Origin: Phaeosaccion multiseriatum
Taxonomy: Eukaryota; Ochrophyta, other classes
NCBI GenBank assembly: GCA_965112735.1
Contig: OZ218953.1
Coordinates: forward strand, 682,001-746,000
Direction: 5' to 3'
Length of the DNA: 64,000 bases
Shown here: positions 22,884 to 36,171 of the stretch, in pieces
How the letters are laid out: the number at the start of each line of letters is the position of its first letter
Position numbering within the stretch: position 1 is the stretch's first letter
The notes under the pieces: generated by a model
Told to the model about the DNA's origin: nothing
Seen by the model: only the letters and a program-made list of their open reading frames with translations
Database searches by the model: none
Made by a program: the position numbers and the translations under genes

Positions 22884-25298
22884 GTCATACGTGGCGCTGT
22901 TGTGCTTGCTCACCTCATCAAGAGGCACTCGATCCCTCTCAGCAGCACTTGCTCCACCTTCTCGCAGTGCTCCGTGTCGGTCTTGAACAAGAACCAATCC
23001 ATCGCCAACAGCCAATTTGGATGAGTGAACATGGGCGTCTGAGGGGGCAGTAGCACCATCCCCAATTTAGCCCAGGTGTCGTAAACCACCCAGCTGTACT
23101 TGTCGTTGAAGAGACGATTGTCGGGTGTGCTGGACAGGGCAAATGGACGGACGGAGGGACGGACGGATGGACAGATCATGACTGATTAGAGGCGTATGGA
23201 ACAGACGGAGGATGGAAAAGGGACGGGGGGCAGCCGCGCCATGATGGTAGTTGGTGGTTCGGGCAGTCGTCAGTCACTATCAGGAGAACGCTCTACTCAA
23301 GGAGGGCGAGGCGGGCGAGAGATGGAGAGAGACAGAGAGAGACTCTCATGTCCTACGCACACACCCGCCCCCATCCACGATGCTGTTGCTGGCCGCTTAT
23401 GCTGGCCACTGCAGCGACGGAGCCCTGAGTAGTCGATTTATGTCAACCTCCCCCCCCCCGTCTCCCCTCAAACCTCCCTCCTCCTCCTCCTCCTCCTCCT
23501 CCTCCTCCTCCTCCTCCTCCTCCTCCTCCTCCTCCTCCTCTATCTCTCTTTTCTTGTTGTACTTACTCTCGGATGGTGACCAAGTAGGCCGTGAGGCGCT
23601 GGAAGTTGCGCGGCTCCGCGAGTAAGGGCATCACTACGGTTGGGTAGTTATAAAGGAGGGCGTTGAGAAGAAGCATGGCCTCGCCCTTCTCCACGTGATC
23701 CTCCTGAGGAGGGGGGAGAAGTGGGGAAGGGAGGAGAGGTAGAGGGTAGAGAGACAAGGGGGGAGGAGATAGCCAGGTGGATAAGAGGAGGGTAGAGGGC
23801 AAAGAGGGGGAGAATTGAGAGAGTTGAGCGCACAGACAGATCGAACGGTAAGAACCCATCTATTGTCACCTTCGTTGTTGCCCCTTTAATAAGCCACACA
23901 AACATACATACGGCCGGACAACACATGTTTGGGCAGAAGTGCCATGACAACAGAAACATGGAGGTGTCAGAAGGTGAAAGTAGGGATAAAGGGAGGGAGG
24001 GCTCTTCTCTTCAAGGCCTTGTTTACTTGTCTAACTTGTCGACTTGGCTCCTGCCTTACCTCTCGCTCCGCGTCCATTGTCCAGAGCAGCGACAAGAAGG
24101 AGGGCAAGGCTTTGCGCACAATCGTCTCCTCCAGAGCGCTCAGACCGGGGTCCATGTTGAGCAAAGTGTGAATGAGACGGAAGTACTCGACTTGGGGCGT
24201 CACGATGGTCTGCAGCGAAGGCGCGCGGGGCGTGCGAGAGAGGATGGAGGAAGAGGAAGAGACCGGAGAGGAGATAGACATACAGAGAGGAAGAGAGAAG
24301 AGACGTAAGAGCACGCATGCACGCACTCACCCCAGCGCCCAATGCGCTGATGATGCTTGCATGGAACATTCCATGGAAGCATTCTGAATCGTGCTTGATA
24401 TGCCCACTGTGCGCAACGCCTCTCGTCATCGTAGGGCCCCAGGATCCATCCCATCACTCACCCACACACCCACCCACTGACACACCAGACCCACCTCATA
24501 CTCTCCCAGCACCACCCCTTGAGCGGATTCGTGGGCTTCAGAGAGGAAGCCGCAGGCGGCTCTGTCGTACGAGGAGCCCTGTTCACTGCATGCTCCTGCC
24601 ATCCATTTGGTGCCATCCATGTGGTACGCCGAAGGAGACGGGTAAGAAAGGGGGGGTGGGGGGGGGAGAGCTCGATGGTTGAGTGGTCAATGAGCCAGTT
24701 CTATGGCAAGGCAACCCTCCTGTCTCCTGTCACACACACACAAACACGCACCCACACGCACACACAAATACACACACGCACACTGTCTCCGTCACCGTGA
24801 CCCACCGTCGTAAGCGGCCACATCGTCCGCCACAGGTGGCTCAAAGGGCCGATTCGTCGGGTCCATGACCTTGCGCAGCTCGCATGTTCGAATCATTGGC
24901 AGAAAGCCGAGCAGAGAAGCCATGAGAGAGAGGCGCCGCAACTCATTGGGGGGCACTTCCTTCTCCTCCTCCTCCTCCTCCTCCTCCCGACAAGAAGCAA
25001 CCGCCGCTGCCACCGCAGCATCAGTGGCAGACGAAGCGGCAGCAGATGCCGCGGCAGTCTCTGACGCCCTCTCCGATGCTGAAGGATAAGCGCCACCACC
25101 ACCACCACAACCACCACCGTCGTCCTGCGCAGCAAAGGCCGCCGCCACCGCTGCCACCTCGGCGGCAACTTCTTCGTTCGTCTGCTGCAGATGGTTACGT
25201 CCAGGCTGCTGCTGCTGCACACTCGTTGCTGTGCTCCCAGCGTTGGATAGGTGCTGCACCAAACGAAGCGCCTGCTCTTGCTGCTGCTGCTGCTGCTC

Positions 25299-25333
<35 letters not shown>

Positions 25334-28300
25334 TCTCCTGTTGCTGGCTCCTCTTGGGTAGCGCAGCAGCGTTGGACCCCTGCAGCAGCAATAGGGCAAT
25401 GTCCATGCACAGGGCCCTCATGCCCGGGCTGCTCTCGCTGCCGAGCAACCAGACAGAGACCCATTGACTCACATTGAGCCACAGAAAGTCCCGAGCAGGC
25501 TCGCCACAGTGGGCGTAGTTTCCGCCACCAAACTCACTGAGGAGAAGCTATTGGGGGTTTTTACAGTTACATGGACGGCAGGACGACGAGACGAGGGGGT
25601 ACAACAGCGTCATGTCAGTCTCCGGGGAAGGGCGAGGACGGAGGGAGGGAGGGAGGGAGCGGGGGGGGGGGGCAGACTCACTTTGAGCTCTTCAAGATGG
25701 TCCTCAGCCTCGCTCGGCACTTCTAGCACTCCTCGAACAGCAAGGAGGAAGTGGTCCATCACCATCTCCCTTCGGGCCATTTGGCACTCGGCAGAGTCCT
25801 TCAGTGACAGGAGGGAAAGCATTACTCGGAGCGTAGCGCTCGTCTCGTAAGACTGCCCGAGGTGTATTACGTTGTTTCAGCAAGCGTTCAAGCAGAGAGA
25901 GAGAGAGTTCAAGAAGCAATCAGTCAGTCGAGGTGAGGCGAGGGGTGCGGGTGGTGGCGGGCGCCGTTATAATTCAGAAAGAGGATGGAGCACAAGTGTG
26001 CATACGATTGGAGCAAGCAGCGATGGACGGTGAGGGGGACAAGTCAAGTCAAGTCAAGCCCCTTTGAGTGACAAGAGGAGCAAAAAAATCCGGAAAGAGC
26101 CCCGTATGATCGACCGGGCCAGCCCATCAACACCTTCACAGACACATCAAACACACAACACGCACACACATACACACATGATATACACCCACCCCCACCC
26201 ACCCAAACACCCACGCACACACACATACACACACCTACACCCACGCACATACCCACACCTCCCCCCCACACCCACACACGCCCACACACCCATGCACACA
26301 CAAGCATATATATATATATATGCATGTAAACGACATACGAAGTATGAAACATTGTATACCCACCCACCTGCAGCCCGACCAGGCACCGATCGCAGAAGCG
26401 ATTGCTGGCCTCCATATCTTCCCAGCAGAGGTGGAGAGCGATGTTCACAACAGCGTCGCCGCCGCCGTGGGAGTCCAAATGGCGACGATGGGGGTCCTCC
26501 AATAGGCGGGAGAGCGTCTGGGGAGGCAGTGGATGGCGGGGGGTGGGTGAGGAGAAGGGGGAGGAGGAGCAGAAGGAGGGGGCGAAGGAGGAGGACGAGG
26601 ACGAGGAGGAGGAGGAGGAGGAGGGGGAGGAGGAGGAGGAGGAGGAGGAGGAGGAGGAGGAGGAGGAGGAGGAGGAGGAGGAGGAGGAGGAGGAGGAAGA
26701 GGAGGAAGAGACGGAGGAGGCCCTCTGAGCAGAACCGGCCCACCACATATGCACGCACACGCGCACGCACGCAGCAGCACTCTCGAAACTTACGCTCGAC
26801 TGCAGAAGGAGGTCCCTCTCCGCCTCGGGGAGAAGTACGATAGTGCTGCCTTCTTTCGTGGACGGCAGCAAGGTCGGAGGCAGACCGCATCTGAGGTCAG
26901 AAACTCTCACGTTCACGTCCACTGTGAGAACAGCAGCGTGAGAGAGAGGAAGGGAGGGAGGGAGGGAGGGAAGGATGGAGGGAAGGTGAGGAGTGCCAGG
27001 CTGTGTAGGGGTGCCTGTGGTGTATGGCTCACGCATGACATGACTGCAAGAAGAAGGAAGCCAGCTGGCTTCAGACCTCCCCCCTTCCCTCTTTCCCTCA
27101 CCTGTGACGCTCTCAACCCCGACTTCGCTCGAGCCGACAGCGCCCAAGGCACAATCACGCCTCTTCTCCTCCAACACAGCGCAGCTCCGAATCAGCAGGT
27201 CAAGTGTCTGCACCACCATGAGAGGAGAGGGGCAGCCATACACCGGGCTCGTTCCGAGACAGGTCTCATCGAAGTCAAGCAGGGCGCCTCCTCCTCTTCC
27301 TCCTCTTTCTCGTCCGCCCCCTCCTCCTCCTCCTCCTCCTCCTCCTCCTCCTCCTCCTCCTCCTCCTCCTCCTCCTCCTGCTGCTCCTCCTCCTCCTCCT
27401 CCTCCTCCTCTGCGGGGGAGTCTCAGCAGCCCCGCAGGCACCTGTGAGTCGTCAGCTCCAATCAGTACCTGACACCAGGTACAGTAGGGAGAGGAGGAAC
27501 AAAACAAAAAAAACGTTATTGAATCACGGGAAAGTACAGAAGAAGGTAAGCCTCCGCCGCGTTTACCCTCCTTCCCAAGATGCAACCCCCCCCTCGTACC
27601 TGAATGAGCCAGGGAATGACGCCACAGCGGACCATAAGCGAGCACTCTTCCGTCCCAAGGCAGGCGAAGCGATACAAAATGGTAAAGAGAGCAGCGCAGT
27701 ACTTCCACGATGCCGGGGGCAGTCCCAGAGACGCCATGCCAGCACTGACTCCTGCTTCACCTCCTCCCTCACTATCGCCACTGCCACCGCCATTTATCGC
27801 TGCCGCCAGCCCCCCGGCGTAGACGTTCGGCAACTCGGGGAGGATCTCGATGAGGGAGCCAAGAAAGCGCACCACACAGTTGGTTGATGCTTCCCAATCT
27901 ACTCGCTCAGGAATGCGGCGCACAGTCACGCGAAGGGTCGTGGCGGAGGGGTCGGTAGATGGAGGCAGAGGAAGAGACAGGTCCCCGTCCTCCTCTTGAC
28001 CGTCAAGCGAGGCAAGCCGCAGAATGTCCTGGAAGGTTGGCTGCCGAGCAGCGTCACCAGGTGCTGCCTGCTGTAGCACCAACGGCTGCAGCTGCCACGC
28101 GACAATGCTGCTTCCCTCCCTTCCTCCCTCATCTTCATCCCCATCCCCGGCGTCGTACGTGCCCTGAGCAGCGGGAGGGAAAGCGGATTCCGCCCCCTCC
28201 AACACCACAGGGGCGAACTTGGTGCGGGCTAGACGATGCCTCTTGAGCTCCTCCTCAGCCTCCTCGTCCTCCTCCTCGTCGCTCCACTCTGTGCTGCTCT

Positions 28301-30061
28301 CGCCATCCTTCTCCTTCCCAGGCGGGGCTGCCACCGCACGGACGAACACCTTCCCCCCCGCTCCTCCTCGTTGTACACTCACTCCGCTTGCTGCACCTGC
28401 TGCTGTATCACCAACCGCTGCTGATGAGCCGCCCCGTGCCTCCTGCGACTCAGTGGTGGCTCCCTTCTCCTCCCCGTCGCTGCTCACTGCGTCGCCCTTT
28501 GCATGATCACTGCTACCCGAGGGAGGTGGCCCAGCCGCCACCCACCCTGGTGCGCCTCCACTGTCGCTACTCCCTCTGCTGCTGTTGCTGCTGTTGCTCG
28601 TGAGTGACTTGGGGACTGCAAACGCAGAGTACTCCTCGCGCTGCGAAGGTGCCTGTTGGTGGGTTGGTGATACAGGGTCAACGACAGCGTGCGGTGCATC
28701 ACCCCGCGCGTACTTGATGGATGGGTTATGCGTGAGTGTGCGCTTGCGGGACTGGCGCACGCCTATTGCTCAATGACAGGAGAGTGGTTGAAAGGAAAGT
28801 CAAGGCTGCATCACAACACCACACTATACACGCACGCCACATCAACCAACCAATTATCTAAAACGGACACCACATCACTTACAGATTCCTGTAGGGCGTT
28901 CACAAGCACGGTACAGAAGAGATCCTGCGGCACAGGCTCTGAGCACCCCAAGAGCAGCGAGCAAAGCCAGTAGGGATCCGTTCCCATGTGATCGAGCAGC
29001 CAGAGGGCAAAGTCACGCTCTTCCCTGACACGGCTCGCAATGTACTTTATGAACCTTCAGAAACAGATGGAAAGGGGGAAGGTACACACGCAGTGCCAGG
29101 GTGAGAACGTACAGACGCAAGACCAAGGAGGGAGGGAGGGAGGGAGGGAGGGAGGGAGGGACGCAGTGTGGAGGTTTGTGCTCGGCGTTCAGGAAGTTCA
29201 CTCTCCGAGGGTTACGAAAGAGGACTCACATTACACCGTAATTTTTTTGCCCTCGGTCTCTCTCGAGAAGGCCAAAGGTGAGGTGGGCCAGCCCCTTGAG
29301 ATACATTAGTTGCATGTCCTATCATATCAAGCAAGGGCAAGGGGACAGCAACGGCAACGGCAAGGACAAGGGCAAGAGTAGGGGGGGGGCAGAGAAGGCA
29401 AGATGAGCATGTGAGCAAAAGGGCAGGACAGGCGGAGGGGGGCAGGGAAAGCCAAAGGAGGAGGTGAAACGACAAAGCATGTAACTTCCTGAATGCCGGG
29501 GGGCGCAATGTCCAGAACCCCAACCCTCCTTTCACACGTCCACCACTACCACATTGAAGCACCACTCTGAGGCGGCCAGCTCGTTGTGTGGAAACGAAGG
29601 GCATCGGGACCTGATCTGTTCTGATTTGAGACGCTCACTGATTCTCACCATATCGTCGGATTCGCCGCTCAAGGCCCTCACGAGCTCATCGCTGTTGCCT
29701 TTGCTTGTGTCCAGTGCATCAGCCGCCTTGCCGTGGCTGTCGCGACTGCCACTGCCACCGCCACTGCCACCGCCCACGCCCTTCGTCCTCCTCTTCCTCT
29801 TCCTCCTACTCTTCCTCCTGCCGCTGCCTGGTACTACCCTGGTGGCCGGGACGGACAGTTCCCGGACCCATCCAAGGTAGTCCTCTGCCAGCAGATTCAC
29901 ATCCCCCTGAAGCTGCGCATTCTCTGACCAGCAGCTGTACAGCACGTGGGGTGGGACTAGACTCATGGTGTCAGGACCGCTGTCCATCCGACCGCCTCTG
30001 CGCTTGCTGCTGGCGCTCTGTAGGCTCTGTACACCGCCAGCGCTTGCTCCATTCTGCTCTT

Positions 30062-30101
<40 letters not shown>

Positions 30102-33100
30102 GAGGCTCCACTGGGGCTCCCAGCGGGGGGCCTTCTCTCGCGGCCCAGAGCTCTCACCACCACACGCAGACATGCCTGCACCGCTCCCCTCCCCCCCTTT
30201 GTCGTCATCTTCATCGCCCACATCCACCACGCACGCCCTCTCATAGATGAGAATGTAGGCAGAGTAGGGTTTGTCGGCTTGAGAGGGGGGGCTGGTTGTG
30301 GAGGAGGCAGAGGAAGGAGTAGCAGCAGCAGCAGCAGCAGGAGGAGGGGGGGGCGAAGGAGGAGAAGGAGGAGAAGAAGTAGAGCCACGCGAAGGCGAAG
30401 CGGCGTAAGGGCCACCGAAGCACTTGTCGCCGATGTTCCGTGGGTCGAAGGCCTCCACCACTGCGTCGTTGAACCACAGCCATTGCTCTTCTTCTGCCGC
30501 TCTTGCCGGAGTGGTGCCTGCTGCTGCGCCCTTTCCGTCTCGCTCCTACTCGTGTGCAGATGCACGCATACAAACACACGCAGACGAGCAGTTCAGGGGG
30601 GGCTTCCTTCCGCTACCAATTTTATTTTCACCTCCCTCACCTTGATGTAACTGTAGTAGTGGCCGGAGTCAGCGGTGCCTGTGTGCACCACCACGCCTGC
30701 CAAGGTGTAGCTGTAGTAGGAATCGGGCCACTGCTTAGCCTCTTGCTGCTGCTGCTGCTGCTGCTGCTGCGCCTGCTGTTGCTGCTGCTGGTCCTGCTGC
30801 TGCTGATACTCCCTGGTGTAGGGCCGCATGTCCAAACTCTCTGGAAACATGCAGTAGTCGTTGACCTTGACCTTCTTCATCCTGTCCATGTCAAACTCAA
30901 ACCTCTTGAGGTGGAGGATGAGAACGTTGGGCAGGTGCTCGATGCAAGCCCGCTTACGCGTGGTTCGCTTGCAATCGCACATGCTACACAGGGGGGGGGC
31001 GGGGGCGGGGGCGATACGCACGGAATGGGCGGAGTGAGAATTACGTCAGAGAGGGACTTGAGACTATGGGAGAGGGCAGGATCTCGTGTAAAGTACTGCT
31101 CGTCCACAAGTTCCCCTCCCCCGCTGCCCCGTCACCAACCTGCAATGGAACTTGTTGTCTCCCTCCAGCAGCTCCCCCTCCGTGTACAGAGAGAGCGACT
31201 CTGCAATGCTGCGCTTGTGCTTCACCTCTAACGACAACACAAAAAAGTTCTCCAGCTTCTCGCTCAGGTGCATGCAAGCCCCTGTCTCCACCCCCTGCAA
31301 CTGATTGCTGAGCCGACCCCCAAACACCTCCCTAAGCAAGCGCCCCTGGGGCAGACCGAGCAGGGATGACTCCAAGTGACCGACAAAGCCGCTCAGAAAC
31401 TCGTCCGCGTCCTGCAGGGTTTGTTTAGCAGCACCACGCAGTTGCAGCAGCAGAGTGCGGATCGATCAGAGGCGGGTCGGAATCGGAAGGAGGATGGGAG
31501 ACGAGAGGAGGGGAAGCGAGAGGGTTGTGTGTGATGGGGGTGTGAAAGAAAGGGAAGACGACACACACTAGGCGCCGCCGGGGGCACGACAGGCAGGTAG
31601 GCACGCGACTTGGCGGGCAGGCAGATTGGGTGCTGCGTACGTGTGCCTCACACGTGTTACAACAAAACATGACATACGATGCCGACCACACGGCCCATAC
31701 ATACATAAGGGTGCGTAAGGATACGGACCTGTTGCTCCATGGGGTTGACCGGCAAGCCCGCAATGTCTTTGTAGGCCCGGCACACGCCCGAGGTGTCCAC
31801 AAAGCGGCGGTCTGACTCCTCCAAATAGCCAAACAGCACCTGCACCTGATACAGGAGGTTCTCATCGGGAGGCGGGGGAGGGACTAGCACAACAGCTCCT
31901 CCTCCTCCTGCGCCGCCACCAACGCCGCCGCCACCACCACCACCACCACTTGCTCCTCCGCCGCTTGTTGTGGAGGGGGCAGGGGGGCGCCAGGCCAGGG
32001 CATCGCAGGTGAGCAGCCCGTGCTTGATGGGGAAGATCATGAAGAACTGCTGGAGAAGGCTGTGGTAAAAGGAGAAAAGAGGAAGAGAGAGTGTGTGTGG
32101 GGAAGGGGGGGGGGCGAGCGAGCGAAAGGGGTGTCAGTCCGTCAACGTCCATCCGTCCGTCCGTTCGTCAAACAACGACAACTCTCTCGCTTCATGCCTG
32201 ACACGCACCTATTCATGTAGCAGGTGGCCCCGAGGTTGCGAAGGCCCACATAGCCGGTGCGGCTACGCTCGAGTTGCTGGGGCTGGTACGCCCATCCTTT
32301 CCGCTCCGGCATGATACTCGGTGTGGGCTTGAGCTTGGAAGAAAGCAGACCGCTCTTGGCGCTGCTCGGCACGACAACCACTAGCTCGGAAACCGCTTGC
32401 CCGCCCAGACCCACGTCCACGCCTCCTCCTCCTCCTCCTCCTCCTCTTGGCACCCCTACGTCCCCTCCAGTCCCTGCAGTCTCAGTTCCAGTGAGCAGTC
32501 TGCCAGCTCGCCGGCGGTGCTGCTCGGCCATGAGGGCAACAACCGCCACCCCGTTGTCTCTGCTCCCCTCCACCAGGGTGGCGAGGAGCTTCAAGGCCGC
32601 TGCACGCGAGCGTGGCGTTTTGCATTGCGGCGCCGAGGAGAAGCGCAGACGTAAACGTGATGCTTCCTGCGCCTCGAGTGCAGCCTGTGCCTGTGGCACT
32701 GCATTTGCATGTGGCACTGCGTGTGCCAACACCTTGACAGGCTGGTCGAAGATGCAGGAGTGGAAGAGATGCCTCACCAACCCCCCGTCCACTTGCTGCT
32801 CGGCGCCGCCGCCGCCGCCGCCGCCAGCTGCAGCAGCTCTTACCCCCCTCCCTTGCTCTTGCTCGGAGCCTGCCACCGCCCTTCTCCTCTTCCTCGTCCC
32901 CTCCTCTGGTCCGTCTTGGTCGCCCTCTTGCCCTCCCTCGGGTGCCATCTCCCCGTCCGTCTCCCTCGCCTTGTATTTGCAGCCCCACCGCAGGCCCAGA
33001 TCGGCCCTTTCCTCTGCCGAAAGCCTCGCCGCCACTGTGCAGGTGAGCCGCAGCAGACCCGTTAGGTACTCGTCCACACCGAAGGGCATGTTGCGAGCCT

Positions 33101-36100
33101 CGCAAGACTGGTGGGAGCGAATGCGTCGCGATAGCCAGGCGCCAATCCGCAGCGACGAGGAGCCCTCCTCATCGAGGTCCAGCATCTCCCCAACGCCCAT
33201 GTGCCTGCAGATAAAGTCCCAGTCCAGGTTGTTCCCGGAGTGCTCCATGACCGTTTCGATGAGGGAAAAGAAGTCGTTGCACTGCTGAGCGACAGGAGCC
33301 TTGGCACAGTGCGGCACCAGCCGAAGGAGCGTAACGAGCAAGACGTTGGTGAGAGGGAGGCCCAAGGTAGGTTCGGCAGCCCCATGCTGCTGCGGCTGTT
33401 TTGCTGGTTGTAGCTCTGCCACCACCACCTCTCGCAGGCACCTGAGGACAGTTTGCGATTGTACGATGGACAAAGTAAAGTCCCAGGAGAGAGGAGAGGC
33501 ACAACAATGGTCATACAACTTGCTCGTCCCCCGCCCCGCCCTTTCAATCACGCACTCACCTTTCACAGTAGCTCCGAAGCGCAGGCGACGGCAGCGCAAT
33601 CACTGCTTCAAAAATAGCGCCCGAGAGAGACCCAACTCTACTGCCGTGCCGTGCCTGTTGCTCTTGCGCCCCTCCTCCACCTCCACCACCCCTTTTGGTC
33701 TTGCTCCCGCCCTCCGCGAAGGAAGAAGACAGAACAGCCAGTAGGGTGTTATCAGTACCTGCCCCCTGTGTAGGCTCGTCCTTGGGGAAGATCATGAGCA
33801 CAGCACACACGAGACGCACGGCCGCCTCGACCACGCCCCGTGCTTCATCCACGGGTCGGAAGATGCCGTCCTCTTTACTCTCGCCTCCCCTGCTTGTCGC
33901 TTCCGACTCTCCCCTGCTGCTGCTGGTGGTGGTGGTGGTAATGCTTTCCTGTCGCAGCTTCCTCTGGCAAAGCCGACTGTAGCAGGCAGCAGCAGCCTCG
34001 AGAATGCCAATGGCCCCCAGGCACAGACGTGTCGAGAGCCCCCCCCCCTGCTGCTGCACCCAGCCTGCAGTCACAAAGTCGTGAAGCGCGTGAAGCAGCA
34101 CGTGCAAGCAGTGCAAAGACATGCCATTCGCCTCGAGCAGGACATGGGATGGTCGCTCCTTGGCCCCCCTCCGCGTCCTTGTGTGCTGCTGATTAAGTGC
34201 TCGGCCGACCCCGTTGACGGCCTCTTCGCCTTCTTCTTGCCACGTGCCCCAGTTTCCCTCGCTCTCCTCCTCCTCCTCCTCTTGCTCCACCAAACTCTCT
34301 TCTTCCTGCTCAATGTCATGTACAAAGGCCATGAGGAGGTTACATTGCGACTCAACCAGGGACACGAGACAATCGAGTCCCTTGGCGTCAACAAACCTCC
34401 TCTGCCACACTTTGCCCGCCTTCTCCAGGTGTCTCTCCGTCACCGTAGAGGAGGGGGGCTGGTGGTCACTACCCTCGCCCGTCTCCTGCTCGACTGAGGC
34501 AGAGCCAGCGGTGTGACTGTCCACTGCTGCAGGCCTAACGTCCTTTGACCTCCCAAAATTGGCCTCTCTGTCCTCCTCTCCCTCCTCCTCCTCCTCCGCC
34601 TCCATCACTTCGTCCTGCATGAGTGCCACCATGATGCGTAGCGAGTAGAGCAAGCGCCCACTACATTGCTGGCGAATCTCCCTGAAAAACGCCTCGATTC
34701 CTGCTGGTGCGCCCCCCGAATACGCAGTCACCTGGTCACTGCCGTCTGTGAAGAAAGCACCTCCCTCCACCTCCATGTCCCCTCCATGCCCACCGCTGCC
34801 GCCCTCCTCCCCCTCCTCCTCCTGCTCCTCGTGCTCCTCCTGCTCCTCGTGCTCCGCCTCCGCCTGCTGGACTTGCTGGTGCTGGTGGCTTTCGTGGCTG
34901 CCCAGGGCCCGGAGTGCTTCCAACTGGCCTTGGTCAGTCGGCATTTGCATCAGGAGCCCCCACACCTTTTCCCCCAGCTGCTGCTGCTCCTCCTGTTGGT
35001 GGTGGTGGTGGTGGAGCTGCTGCTGGAGCTGCTGCTGGTGCCGCGGCGGGTGATGGTTGTGGTAGCCCTTCGCTCCTCTACTAGAGGTTGCGAACGTGAT
35101 GCCGCCGCCACCGCCGCTGCTGCTACTCCTGTCGCTGCTGCCATTGCTGGCCGGACTCGCGTTTGGGCCACATCCATCCGTCCAGCCGTCCTGTCTTGCG
35201 AGAAGCCCGAACAAAGTCTCAAAATGCTGCTGCTTGTTCAGCTCCTGCAGAGACACTTTCAGTGCCTCCACTTCCGGGTGAACAAAGGGTGTCGGATTGT
35301 CTTGTTCTTGCTCCGGGGGCGAGTGTCCTACTGCTGCTGCTGCTGCTGGTGGTGGTGGTTGCGGTGCTGTTGTTGGTCTTGATGCTGACTCTTGCTCCGC
35401 ATTCTGTGTTTTTGGAGAGAAGAAAAGGTGAGTGATACGCTTCAAAAACTCCGACAGACAAAGAAAGAGGACAACAACATGACGTACCGCTGCCGCAGCC
35501 GCCGCTGAGGAGAAGCTCACAGTCACCACCTGCCCTGTGCGTCTTCCTCTTCCAGCGAGGTTAAAGGCCGAGAGCTGGACCCCGTCGCTGGCGCTCACAA
35601 TCTCCTTCCCCTGGGTGAGCAGTCGAGGCTGAGGGGGAGAGAGCCTCACCAAGCGTGCCGCAATGGCCCGGTGCTTGTACACGTGGGTGGCGAGGTGGAG
35701 GCGAAGATCGCTCACCGTGTGGCAATCCGCGGGAATCTCAATCTCCCCCTGCCAGCTGCGAATGCCTACGCCCCCGACGTGTACCATCATCGATCTTGCC
35801 CCACCGCCATCGCCTTCCTCACTCCGGCCATGACCCTTGTCACCACCAAGGCTTCTCCTCCCCAGCTGCTGCTCGTCGCGGTGACCTCCCGACACCGAAG
35901 AAGCCCTGCCATCAGGTGCCATCTGCCGCTGCACACCTCCGGCCGACCTCGACACGTCCTCCCCCCCTGTGGCCTTGGTGATGGTGTCGAAGTTATGGTA
36001 GCACGGCACGACGGCCCCCAGAGAGTCCAAGCGACTGCGAATCGCAGCCGTGCAGGAGCCTAAGAGCCGCAAGCAGCGAATGGTCCGAGCTGACTCGCTC

Positions 36101-36130
36101 ACCCCCTCGTCTCCCGATCCTGCTTCTGCC

Positions 36131-36171
<41 letters not shown>

